Numbered from the stretch's first letter, positions 1 to 7,672 are shown. The stretch: 11,056 nt of DNA from Spongospora subterranea (GCA_900404475.1 OUQQ01000649.1:1-11056); one strand, 5' to 3'. Numbers and translations: made by a program. The notes: generated by a model not told the origin, from the sequence alone.

Positions 1-107
1 GCTGCTGACCCATCTTGGCGCTGTTGAGGAATTGCTGCTGAATCATCTTGGCGTTGCTGAGGAATCGCTGCCGAGCCGTCTTCACGCTGTTGGGGAATCG
101 CTGCCGA
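1..107 (-). repeat. 33-bp tandem repeat array encoding 11-residue units
   Basis: Three successive 33-nt units at 1-33, 34-66 and 67-99 share the pattern GCTGCTGANNCATCTTGGCG and its variants on the plus strand, and a partial unit follows to about 107. Read on the minus strand in the frame of the disordered protein, they give SAAIPQQREDG, SAAIPQQRQDD and SAAIPQQRQDG. The array continues past the window edge, so the copy number is unknown. The period is a multiple of three, so copy changes keep the frame. Confidence 0.9.
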
Positions 108-1667
108 GGAAGATGGCGCAACTTGATCTAATTCATCACCATCAGGCTCTTTCTTGATCGGTTCCCTTTCATCAGCATTTGGTGATGACGCCAAAGGCCC
201 TGTGTCTGACCCACCGTTTCCGACCGCATTCTCTGATAACGGAAGAGCTTCAGGTTTCGACTTGGGTTTTGATTTGCCCCAACCGCTAAACCATGAATTG
301 TTTTCAGCTTCGTCTTTTGCAGTTTCCGCAGGTAGAGAGCTATCATCGTTCCTCGGCGCTTCAGCGTCAAGCGTAGCCGGCGTGGAAGCATCAGCATTCG
401 TTGACGACGCCAAAGAATCTGTATCTGATCCTCCGTTTCCAGATGAATTTTCTGATGAGAGAGGAGCGTCCTCAGGTTTCGACTTGGGTTTTGATTTGCC
501 CCAACCGCTAAACCATGAACTGTTCTCAGCTTCATCTTCTGCAGTTTCCACAGGTGAAGGTGAAGGTTCATCAACGTTCTTTGGTGCTTCGCCAGTGTCA
601 ATCGAAGCCGGAGTGGAAGCAGTGTCGCTTTGCACAGCAGGTACTGGGGTTGCAAGTTCATCAGCACGTTGCGCGATAACATCGTTGATGGAATCCACTT
701 TATCAGCAATTGCAATGCCGTCGGGACGAGATTGCTTTCGGGACCTCCATGGCGCGTTTGTGGGAGTGTCATCTGCTGATGTTATAGCATCACCCGCGAC
801 GATTTTATTTGATGATTCGGCAGAATCAACAGCCGCTGACGAGGCCAATCCCTTGTCAGATCTGTCAGGAACGCCTGCTGGGGAAGGAGGCGCTGCATCA
901 GCGCTGTCGACGGTATTGCCGTTCATCGAGCGCTCCTGTTCAATGCCAGAAACGGTGTCGGGGTGCGATTGATTCTGCTCGTTCTCTACGAGATTTTCGC
1001 GAGCATCCACTTTGTCGGCGTTGATCTCTTCCGTTAGCTTGGTCAGAGAAGGAGTCGCCGCTCTATCTGAACCAACAGCGTTTGAAGAATCAATATCATC
1101 AGTGCCGCTGGCTGGAATTGCCGATGGCTCTTTTGCAACGGTATCACCAGTGGAATCCAGGGTTTGAGATGGGTTTCGGTCATCCTTGACACGAGCCTCT
1201 TGATTGTCATCATCTCGTTCTGGCCGATTGCCGTTTCCATGTCCATCGGTATCTGGCGACAACACATTCATCGACTGACCTGGCTCATCGCCCCCAGTAG
1301 TTGTAGATGATTGCTCATCGTCAGCTGGTTCTGCTTCAGGGCCATTTCTGGATGACGAAAACGAACTATTTGATTTCGGGGAAGAGGGCGGAACCGCTGC
1401 CGATGATTCGGTATCGACCCAATTCGCCGGTGGCGTTGTCAACGGCTCGTTCATCGATCGTTGTTTCTGTGGTTGGTTCGTAGGCGCGCCGGCTTCACTA
1501 CCTCTGGGTGCTGCAGGATTGTCGGGAAACAACCGATCGATTATAGACGTGCACTCGCCGGCAACCACCTGGGAACTGATTCGACGAACACGAGGTTCTC
1601 GCTGAGCCAAGCGGGTCATTTCATTGTCGTTAGCCTCTGAGCTGGGGCCGTTTTCTTCGTCCGCCAT
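1..1667 (-). CDS. Acidic, disordered repeat protein, 3' end beyond window
   Basis: An uninterrupted frame of 555 codons runs from ATG at 1667-1665 to the left edge, so the C-terminus is missing. The protein begins MADEENGPSSEAND and is rich in Ser, Asp, Glu, Pro, Asn and Gly, with almost no hydrophobic stretches. It is therefore probably disordered over most of its length. Two 74-residue blocks (roughly residues 350-500) each contain SSWFSGWGKSKPKSKPE or a near copy, with the first Trp at about residues 385 and 459. From residue 521 an 11-residue repeat, SAAIPQQRQDG, runs into the edge. I recognise no catalytic domain. The aromatic WFSGWG followed by a basic stretch could be a short binding or membrane-contact motif, which is inference. 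The start is chosen because it is the first ATG and lies in a good context with non-coding-looking sequence before it. A 272-codon antisense frame (154-972) is judged a shadow because this frame is twice as long and covers it entirely. Confidence 0.82.
   Translation of the reverse strand, partial: MADEENGPSSEANDNEMTRLAQREPRVRRISSQVVAGECTSIIDRLFPDNPAAPRGSEAGAPTNQPQKQRSMNEPLTTPPANWVDTESSAAVPPSSPKSNSSFSSSRNGPEAEPADDEQSSTTTGGDEPGQSMNVLSPDTDGHGNGNRPERDDDNQEARVKDDRNPSQTLDSTGDTVAKEPSAIPASGTDDIDSSNAVGSDRAATPSLTKLTEEINADKVDARENLVENEQNQSHPDTVSGIEQERSMNGNTVDSADAAPPSPAGVPDRSDKGLASSAAVDSAESSNKIVAGDAITSADDTPTNAPWRSRKQSRPDGIAIADKVDSINDVIAQRADELATPVPAVQSDTASTPASIDTGEAPKNVDEPSPSPVETAEDEAENSSWFSGWGKSKPKSKPEDAPLSSENSSGNGGSDTDSLASSTNADASTPATLDAEAPRNDDSSLPAETAKDEAENNSWFSGWGKSKPKSKPEALPLSENAVGNGGSDTGPLASSPNADEREPIKKEPDGDELDQVAPSSSAAIPQQREDGSAAIPQQRQDDSAAIPQQRQDGSA
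171..615 (-). repeat. Two ~222-bp tandem coding repeats (74 codons)
   Basis: The segment at about 253-330 recurs at about 475-552 with few differences. Alignment extends outward on both sides: the ATCAGCATT words at 171 and 390 match, as do the AGCCGG-GTGGAAGCA words near 376 and 605. The period is 222 nt, with one 3-nt indel in the less conserved flank. Each copy encodes an acidic stretch, the WFSGWG core with a Lys/Pro-rich tail, and a Ser/Gly/Asp stretch. The core is the best conserved part, at both DNA and protein level. Confidence 0.85.
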
Positions 1668-2146
1668 TCAGGACGTATCAAATGATATGAATCCTGTATT
1701 GACTGCAACAGAACAATGGAGAAGTGTTTTCCCAGAACATTGAGTCATCTTCCGTACATTAATCCATTCCAACCCCGCTCACTTAAATCCACCTTATCAT
1801 CCTCTGCATCACAGCTCGGTTTCGCATTGTGAGACCATCGGCAGCAGCTTTACAATCCAGAGTGGCAACAGCTGTGAAGAATGACCAACAGCAGATTTGT
1901 TTCCAGGAAAGTGTTTCGAGCCTGTAGAATATATGGCGCTAATGATTTGCCATTTTTGACCAAGAGTCCATCAATATCCCGACGCCGAAACTATTTTTCT
2001 GGAGATTTCAATCAAAAGGGCCTATCCTGCTGGTCCAAAATTTTGAAAATGTTTCTACCGACACAATTCAATGCTTAAACAGACGCTGACAAGGGTGTTT
2101 TGATGGGGTCTCTTCTGATACAATTTTTGGAAACCTGGGGATCTCT
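1668..2146. other. Intergenic region between two minus-strand genes
   Basis: About 480 bases between the start of the disordered-protein gene and the stop of the small spliced gene. It should hold the promoter and 5' leader of the former and the 3' end of the latter. I see no clear TATA element, repeat or RNA gene. A 65-codon plus-strand frame (1881-2078) has an ATG and a basic, Ser/Arg-rich N-terminus. It has no recognisable domain, no splice continuation I could find and no supporting context, so it is not called. Confidence 0.5.
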
Positions 2147-2471
2147 CTAGTGCTTTATTACCGTATCAACGGTGCGATTTTGGTCCAGGATCTCCAAAGC
2201 ATCAACGTCGCATCCGTTTCTGTTGTCGTTGAGCTCGACACCTGAAATATAGCTGCACGAGCAACTTCTCGATTCATAACCTGGTGATTACTATCCTCTG
2301 TAGCGATAGAAATAACCTGGTTCGCATTCGAATGAATCGAGTTGACTCCCCGGCGAATGCATATATCAAAATCTGAGATGATCACGGCGGCAATCCTGAA
2401 ATACACATGGAAACTGGGTCGATATCAACATATGTCGTCGTCGCATGGCTCCAACCATACGTTGACAACAT
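2147..2471 (-). CDS. Small spliced protein of unknown function (69 aa)
   Basis: Proposed exons on the minus strand are 2471-2461, 2395-2292 and 2241-2147, ending in TAG. Intron 1 (65 nt) has donor GTATGG, a TTGAT branch-like site and acceptor TATTTCAG. Intron 2 (50 nt) has donor GTAATC and acceptor ATATTTCAG. Phases match at both joins. The product starts MLSTIAAVIISDFDICIRRG and ends ALEILDQNRTVDTVIKH. The C-terminal exon frame reads convincingly as protein, which is the main reason for placing the second intron. The first exon codes for fewer than four residues and is the weakest part, so a different upstream exon is possible. I do not recognise the family. The short, mostly soluble sequence with a helical-looking C-terminus would suit a small complex subunit, but that is a guess. 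Confidence 0.5.
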
Positions 2472-2556
2472 CACAGTACCGCCCTTTCACCTCTCTCATC
2501 CAATATTACTGTCAACTCGGAAGAATCACTGGCTCCGCTCTATCGATCAATCTTAC

Positions 2557-2562
2557 TTTATT
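2557..2562 (-). terminator. Possible poly(A) signal of the STI1-like gene
   Basis: AATAAA on the minus strand, about 65 nt after the stop codon at 2628 and before the next minus-strand gene begins at 2471. Only the motif and its position support this. Confidence 0.35.
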
Positions 2563-2627
2563 GAAGTCGGATCATCTCGTTCTGTATTCTGTAAAACAAC
2601 AGTCGACTTGTGATTCGAGATTTCGGG

Positions 2628-3354
2628 TTATGATTTGGCGGTTTCCTTGGCTGCCAGCTCTCCATAATGCTTGCTCATTAATGTCGAAAAGTTTACCAAG
2701 AAGCTTGACACATCGCGATCTGTTGCATACTTCTCTTGTGCAGCCTGCAATTGTGTTGCTCTCGTCAGTGTTGCCAAACTCGTTGAAACATTGCACATGG
2801 TACCTTGGGATCCTTCTGCATTAGCGCCATGGCCTCACATATTTTTGGGTTTTGCAGCCCGTTCGCCAAACGCGGATCGCTGACGAACGAGCGCAGAAGA
2901 TCGTCCGTCAACCATTCTGAGCAAAGCGTTTCGATCAGCGTGTTCACTCTGACAGAGGTGGATATCCATACCACCCCCGATTGGCTTCATCGCCGTCTGG
3001 ACTTCATCCAACACCAACGAGGATCCGGTCTTCATCGACAAAGCCGACGACGTTCTCCCCTTCACGGACGGTCCTTTGTTCTGTTTCGAACCCACATCAG
3101 CGACGTTTTCTTTCTTATGGTCGAAAGATTCTGCCGACTACTCGATTGAAAAACCCGGTTTTTATCCCTGAGAACATGGACAGCGATTTATCGGAGACTG
3201 GCATCGATCCGGGGCCTGCTTCAGAACGCGCTTCGTGAACTTCGCCCATCTGCTGGTGCTGGCGCAAATCCGCATCGTTCTTTTGTTGCAGATCTCGCCA
3301 CCCTTTCATTGGGGTGATATGGCTCATATCCTCTAGGGGTGGTGGCTCATCCAT
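2628..3354 (-). CDS. STI1/DP-domain-like protein, possible co-chaperone (183 aa)
   Basis: Exons on the minus strand are 3354-3142, 3080-2972, 2916-2804 and 2744-2628 (TAA). The introns are 61, 55 and 59 nt, with donors GTAGTC, GTATGG and GTACCA. Acceptors are AACAG, GCTCAG and TTGCAG, and CTGAT or CTGAC branch-like sites precede them. All phases agree. The protein begins MDEPPPLEDMSHITPMKG. A Lys/Ser-rich middle leads to LVLDEVQTAM (residues about 92-103). The C-terminal part (about 114-176) has the pattern SDPRLANGLQNPK, AMALMQKDPKAAQEKY and then a final helix containing FLVNFSTLMSKHY. Repeated Asp/Asn-Pro turns between short helices are the hallmark of STI1/DP domains, which in Sti1/Hop and Hip handle Hsp70/Hsp90 clients. 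No TPR or J domain is present, so the chaperone role is inferred. I recall similar short proteins in diverse protists but cannot name one. The exon 1-2 junction is the least certain: an alternative acceptor at CATAAG would give a 28-nt intron. Confidence 0.75.
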
Positions 3355-3710
3355 TTTCAACGTTTATACGCGGTTTGCGACCGATTGCCTTGTCAGGACT
3401 GGGCAGCAGACAGTTCTGGCCTGGCACAGGGCTACAGTACACCATTCAACTCAACTGCAGCCCGCTAAACCACCTCAACATTCTTCACAACAGTTCATAG
3501 AGTCTGGTCGAAGGACGAAAATGTCAACTTTTCGTGTGTGGAGCTTATTGGCTCAAAAAGTAGGCATTGGTCGACGTTGTCACTGCTTTTTTCACTCGTG
3601 TCAGATTTTTTTTTCTTTCGCGTTCTCAACCTGCCCCCAGTATTCGATGCCTCTAAGTCGGAACGATTTGTTCATGCTGCTGAATGCGGATCATATTCGC
3701 CAATCGCAGA
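3355..3710. other. 5' flank of STI1-like gene, no gene seen
   Basis: This stretch should contain the promoter of the minus-strand STI1-like gene. It includes a T-rich tract near 3607-3621. Plus-strand frames cross it (3314-3745 and 3538-3837), but they run through the start of that gene or into the foldback and resemble no protein I know. I see no RNA gene. Confidence 0.5.
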
Positions 3711-3807
3711 CTCTTGTGAATGGCGAAGCGAACTGCCATTCGTAAATTCCCGTAAAGGTGAAGCTTCAAATGCTGCGAATGGCGGTTCGCTTCACCATTC
3801 ACACGAG
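3711..3807. repeat. Foldback: two 32-nt inverted arms, 33-nt loop
   Basis: The left arm (3711-3742) begins CTCTTGTGAATGGCGAAGCG. Its reverse complement recurs at 3776-3807 with 29 of 32 positions identical by hand alignment. Each arm also contains its own small inverted repeat, GAATGG...CCATTC, so a single strand could fold either as one long hairpin or as two short ones. It lies exactly where the transposase-like reading frame on the minus strand ends. It may be an element terminus, a foldback or miniature transposon, or a rearrangement scar. Confidence 0.85.
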
Positions 3808-4175
3808 TATGGGACCCTTCCAAGCGGCCAGGTGTGAAGGAAAAGTATCATTTTTGGTTGCAATTAAAATCAAAGTGCCCGGTACGTCGTTGACGTTGAC
3901 AACTGCGGTTGATTTCGCAACGTCGAACAGAGCAACAACTGAAACGAACCCGCCTTCCTGAGAAAAAATAAACCAATGTCCTGGCGACCCGCTCCGACAT
4001 GAGCATGCGAAGCGGGAATTCTCGCCCCATTTTGCTCGGCGGCTGTCGCAATAAGGTCCAACGTCCATTCAAACGTTCTGCACGACACCCGAAGGTTCTT
4101 GCGATACCATTCATCGAAATGACAGCCTTGCACGCCTACAATATCTTCACTACACAAGACGAAGTGTGACAGCAA
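3799..4175 (-). pseudogene. PIF/Harbinger-like transposase fragment, frameshifted
   Basis: On the minus strand the first frame (from about 4160) contains HFDEWYRKNLRVSCRTFEWT, then DLIATAA, then a segment like RIPASHAHV-GAGRQDIGLFFL. At about 3950 the match shifts to another frame reading VALFDVAKSTAVVNVNDV. PIF/Harbinger (DDE_4-type) transposases have an N-terminal helix around a Trp/Tyr-Phe-Arg region, a line of the type 'R.pIs...r.aigLffLa.G.s', and a helix-turn-helix of the type 'F.vskSTv..iv..v'. The order and spacing here agree. The DDE catalytic part is absent, since the frame stops in the foldback at about 3800. It is therefore a truncated, inactive remnant. The identification is from motif memory, not a search. 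Confidence 0.6.
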
Positions 4176-4788
4176 TTGACCCTGCGAGACATTGTGTTTT
4201 AGACTAAGTTTATTCTAAAGAAGGGCGCCTAATGCGTCGCCCATCTGAACCTATGGCCGCTACAGCTGCCACAGCCCGGTCATCATGGCTCCCAATGCTG
4301 TGGTTTGGGGTTATCAACAACTGTTTTTGTTTGTGGGGTCTGTGATTCTCTGACCGTTTCTGACGACTTCTTGTAGAAGTGGGTCTTTTTCAAATAGTCG
4401 ATCCCTTTAGTCGCCGAAAAAATCAGCTGTCGGAGAAGAAGGCGACTTTTTAGGCCTTCGACCAGACTAATAAGAATAGCAATGTGTATTAGATTAAATA
4501 TCAAGGTTTTTGTGTGCGATGTTATATTGTTCAGCGATGTTGATCTAACTGATTTGATGCGAAAGGTTTTTAATAAGAAAGACGATGCCGGCAGAGTAGA
4601 GCATGCCATGGAGATGAGTTTTACAAAGCGCTCGAAGAATTGACCTAGGCAACGTTGGCGCAGACGTTTGTCACAAAAAATTAGATCATGAAAGCGCAAC
4701 AAACCAAAGTGTTCAAGACTGAGTTTTCGCCATTAGTGAATAACACGTTTATTGCAATGGTGAACAGGCGCAAAGGAGTTGCCGCCGA
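4176..4788. other. AT-rich stretch, probably transposon debris
   Basis: No convincing gene. A minus-strand frame of 139 codons (4702-4283) begins with TTG, not ATG, and its product, rich in Lys, Leu and Ser, resembles nothing I know. It lies directly upstream of the transposase fragment on the same strand, so it might be the eroded leader of that element. I see no repeats flanking it and no RNA gene. Confidence 0.35.
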
Positions 4789-4938
4789 ATGGAATATAAC
4801 ACGCTAAGAAGGATGAGCGTGACGACGACGAGGGAAGCGTGGTACAACAAGATGGGGCCGGATCTTCGGGAGACGGTGCAGGAGATATTCCCATCTAGGT
4901 TCAACTACATTAGTATTGCGGATCATGGTTTTCATTGA
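4789..4938 (+). pseudogene. Short ORF, possible retroelement gag remnant (49 aa)
   Basis: ATG at 4789 opens 49 codons with MEYNTLRRMSVTTTREAWYN and, later, LRETVQEIFPSRFNYISIAD. The composition is protein-like, and it lies on the same strand about 300 nt upstream of the degenerate zinc knuckle and protease, where gag would be expected. No diagnostic motif is present. It could equally be chance. Confidence 0.25.
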
Positions 4939-5037
4939 ATGAATGGCATGGTCAGATCAATGTAATATGCCAATAAGCGGGTTGGATGAACCAAAAACAA
5001 CAGCCAATATGGTGGGCCGGTACGGATTAGATCAAGG

Positions 5038-5649
5038 GTGCTGCCGTTGTCGGTTACCATCATTTATCCGGTCAGAATCAAGCATTGCAGGTCCGTCGAA
5101 GATGTGAAAGATTTGTTGCTGACTTGCCAAGAAGCGACGGGCCCGCAATACTTGATCCTGACGGCAATAAGTGGAGTGACCGACTCAACAACGCCAAGGA
5201 TCTTCCCACCGAAGTCGCGGAAAGCACGCCGCCGGGAGAACAATCGGTGCGGTTACTGCGGCCCCCGATTGAGGTATGTAGCGCACTGGCCAGGCGAAAC
5301 AACCCCGTGCTCCGGGACACGCCCGTCATTTTGTCAAAGCCTCCCGTCTCTTTCCTCACCATTAAATTTGCCTTGTCCCACTGGATCAATTACGCCTCGA
5401 GCTTGCGTATCCTGGCACAAAGACAGCCTCACTAAAGTGCTGTTCCTGATCGACAGTGGTGCATCAGCCTGTTTCATCGACGCCACATTCGCGATACGAA
5501 ACAAGATCCCTCTCGTCCGTTTCCCCAATCTTCTCCCAGTCGAAATTATCGATTGGCGCCACCTCGATGCAGTTGCCCAAGTAACGCTACCATTACGACT
5601 TGGACACTGCCGGTATCGAATCACGTTACGAGTTGTTATGTTATCTTGA
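5038..5649 (+). pseudogene. gag knuckle plus retropepsin-like protease remnant
   Basis: One open frame of 203 codons. It includes ENNRCGYCGPRLRYVAHW, which aligns with a CX2CX4HX4C retroviral-type zinc knuckle. The His position is now Arg and the last Cys is Trp, so metal binding should be lost. Further on, VLFLIDSGASACFID holds the catalytic Asp of an aspartic protease (DSGA at 5452-5463). A downstream beta-strand-like region, LPVEIIDWRHLDAV, is typical of Ty3/gypsy proteases. The frame ends at 5649. Just after it, two frames share fragments like a 'NP.iDW' motif that normally follows the protease, which points to a 1-nt insertion near 5665. The 5' part of this frame looks shifted too: a Gag-like stretch around 5190-5215 reads better in another frame. 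Confidence 0.75.
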
Positions 5650-5879
5650 CCAACCGAACCCCAGAGATCGATTGGGCGACCTGACACACCACGCCATCAC
5701 GAATCCACTGAATGCGATACTCGCCCCTTACTCAATTGCCATGTCAATAAACCATACACTCGAAGCTTCAAGTAAACAAGACGTCATACTTCCGGGGAAG
5801 GGTGATGACCGGTGTCACGACGGCATCGTTGACAACAAAAACGTTCGACTAATACTGACTAAGTTCAGCAGTCTGGTTT

Positions 5880-6059
5880 GCAAAACTCGGAAATTGCGCG
5901 TTCGACGCCCGGGAAATCGAATTCCTAGAGTATTTGTTCACCAACAGCAGCATACAGATGGGCCCGAGTAAGGTGGAGACTATTCTCGACTGGGCGATAC
6001 CCACAACAGCCAAGGACGTCCAAAGTGATGAACTCGCCAAACTCGGCATCCCGAGATGA
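5880..6059 (+). pseudogene. Reverse transcriptase fragment (Ty3/gypsy)
   Basis: The frame from 5880 reads AKLGNCAFDAREIEFLEYLF, then IQMGPSKVETILDWAIPTTA and KDVQS before diverging to a TGA at 6057-6059. This is the conserved end of the Ty3/gypsy RT: the 'AKLxKCxF', 'EFLGYxxS', 'M.P.Kv..i.dWp.P' and 'kdvqsFlG' pattern. The usual Gly of FLGY is Glu here. The sequence breaks off at the position of the FLG motif. Upstream RT motifs, including the catalytic YxDD, are missing. Confidence 0.85.
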
Positions 6060-6359
6060 TGGTCGTCTCAAAAAACTTGGGCGTAATTAATTAGTGATCC
6101 GGTTCGGGTGTCGCAACTCAATTGCTCAAAAGATGACTGTCCGATTCTCACACTATTCTCACTCTGCCCGATTCTCACTCTGTCCGGTTCTCACTCTGTC
6201 CGATTCGCACTCTGTCCAGTCTCGGTCTGGTCATGGACACTGTAATTCGCGGAGTTTCCCACGACTGGGACTCACCGTTTCTTGGGTCTCGGCAAGTCCC
6301 GCCCCGGAACAGTCACAGGCTGACTGACACCAAAGGGTAGCACCGTGTGCCGAAATCCC
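6060..6359. other. DGAT2 upstream region with minisatellite
   Basis: About 300 bases between the retroelement remnant and the acyltransferase start. It contains the 16-bp tandem repeat described separately, and must hold the promoter of the acyltransferase. I see no TATA box or other gene. A 77-codon plus-strand frame (6094-6327) is made mostly of the repeat and is not called. Confidence 0.55.
6141..6231. repeat. 16-bp tandem repeat (minisatellite)
   Basis: The unit CCGATTCTCACTCTGT repeats exactly or nearly so at 6168-6183, 6184-6199 and 6200-6215. A degenerate copy follows at 6216-6231, and an expanded related stretch lies at 6141-6167. The plus strand is pyrimidine-rich. It sits about 130-220 nt upstream of the acyltransferase ATG. 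Confidence 0.85.
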
Positions 6360-7440
6360 ATGTACCGTTACACACCGTCGTGGGCCCCTCACTTTCTGTT
6401 ACATCCGCTCCACCCTTGGGCCGACATGAAGTTTGTCGGGTTCCTGGTTTTGGGTACGTTCACCTCAATCTGGTTGTTCTCTTGTGCGTTCGTGATCACA
6501 TCCATTCCCTTGTACGTCTTATTCAATATTTCACTGCCGCTTAAGACTCTAGCATTATATGGGCTACTCCGACTTGTTTGGACCCCCAAGGCTTGGCCTG
6601 CTTTTCGCGACTATTTTGCGGTTCAACTCGAGGCGAACCCCTACTTCAACACTCAACGTGTCGTTTTTCAATCGGATCTCGCTGTTCCCAAACTCGATGG
6701 GTCAACCCTAATGACCATATTCCCACACGGGGCTATGACAACAGGATGGACTGTAATTTCCCATTGAATTCTGATTGCTTTGGTCTTGATTAAGTTCAGG
6801 TCAATTTGAATGTATCCAGGATAATTCGAGGTGCCGAATTCGAATTGCTTGTCGCTCCGATTTTACTACGAACCCCATTTATTTCAGAAGTTCTTGTTTG
6901 GTAGATCGACTCTCTTTGGATCTTGCGATTATTGAACTCGTGAAAAGGTGCTCTACTGGAGCTGCATCGAAAAGGAATATGAGGGAGTTAATGTCGAAGG
7001 GCAAGAACCTAGCTCTTGTCCCGGGAGGATTTGAAGAGGCGGCGATCTACCGTCAACATGAGTACGGCGTCTTCATTGATAAGAGGAAAGGCTTCGTCAA
7101 ATATGCTCTGCAATACGGGTATAAGATATCTCCTGCTTTCACATTCGGCGAAGAGAGCATCTATTCGGCCGTCACATCTGCGCAACGACTGCGGCTGGCT
7201 CTGGCGAAGAAACAGGCGCCAGGGATCCTATTCTGGTCAAGTTTTGGGTGGCTCCCTGACCCTGATAACGATCTGGTCACGGTCGTCGGGAATCCAGTTC
7301 AACTTCCAACAATTCATCATCCGACACGGGAACAGGTTGATAAATACCATAACGAAGTCGTCGTTGCATTGCATACGCTTTTCGAAACCTATAAAGGCGA
7401 ATATGCCCGAAACCCTAAAGCAGTTTTAAAAATTTATTAA
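6360..7440 (+). CDS. DGAT2-family diacylglycerol acyltransferase
   Basis: Exons are 6360-6752, 6800-6900 and 6948-7440 (TAA), giving 328 aa, within the usual size of the family. Both introns are 47 nt (GTAATT...TTCAG and GTAGAT...AAAAG), and phases fit. This ER membrane enzyme class transfers an acyl group from acyl-CoA to diacylglycerol (or monoacylglycerol) to make storage lipid. A hydrophobic segment spans about residues 23-55. The active-site motif reads FPHG at residues 121-124, where animals and fungi have HPHG and plants EPHS. Next come VAPILLRTPFISEVLVW across the second junction and LALVPGGFEEA, the conserved PGG-E motif. The C-terminal half (GFVKYALQYGYKISPAFTFG, then LFWSSFGWLPDP) is also typical. 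The ATG at 6360 is the first after an in-frame stop at 6321. Substrate preference cannot be read from sequence. Confidence 0.9.
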
Positions 7441-7451
7441 CATTCATGGGC

Positions 7452-7457
7452 AATAAA
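7452..7457 (+). terminator. Possible poly(A) signal after DGAT2 gene
   Basis: AATAAA begins 12 nt after the TAA stop at 7440. This supports the gene end but rests on motif and position only. Confidence 0.4.
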
Positions 7458-7672
7458 GTGTTAATTGAAGATTATGGTACGAACTAGGAAGGGCCTGGGA
7501 CGGCTGTTGTATACGTGCAGGCTTCCGTAATTTTGACTTTGATGACGCAGTATTCTGTGCAATACGGTAATGCAATACGTGACTCAATAGAGTGAATCAC
7601 GATCAGGAAATTGATCGGATCATGGAAGGGTTATGAACCCGAATCATTTGAAAATCGTTAAGAATATCCACA

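Larger units (their letters stand above)
5038..6059 (+). mobile_element. Decayed Ty3/gypsy-type retroelement
   Basis: In order on the plus strand are a gag-type zinc knuckle remnant (about 5230-5290), a retropepsin-like protease (about 5440-5640) and a short reverse-transcriptase piece (5880-6059). Stops and frame changes separate them. Between protease and RT only about 230 nt remain, so most of the RT palm is deleted. RNase H and integrase are not seen. I found no flanking long terminal repeats in the window. The gag-protease-RT order is that of Metaviridae-like elements. Confidence 0.8.

Noticed and set aside
128..772. 214-codon minus-strand frame rich in Leu and Arg
   Set aside because: Same strand as the disordered-protein gene but a shifted frame. 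Its composition is typical of an out-of-frame reading of that gene.
154..972. 272-codon plus-strand frame with internal repeats
   Set aside because: It is antisense to the longer 555-codon minus-strand frame, and its repeats are the mirror of that gene's repeats. The long antisense frame follows from the codon composition of a Ser/Asp/Ala-rich protein.
2407..3238. Several plus-strand frames of 68-160 codons
   Set aside because: They overlap the spliced STI1-like and small minus-strand genes, have no recognisable motif, and are explained as shadows.
4283..4702. 139-codon minus-strand frame as a gene
   Set aside because: No ATG at its start, no known motif, and AT-rich surroundings between transposon remnants. 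It is kept only as possible debris.
4176..6340. Long terminal repeats flanking the Ty3/gypsy remnant
   Set aside because: I compared the flanks by eye and found no repeated segment of LTR length. The LTRs are probably lost or outside the recognisable part.
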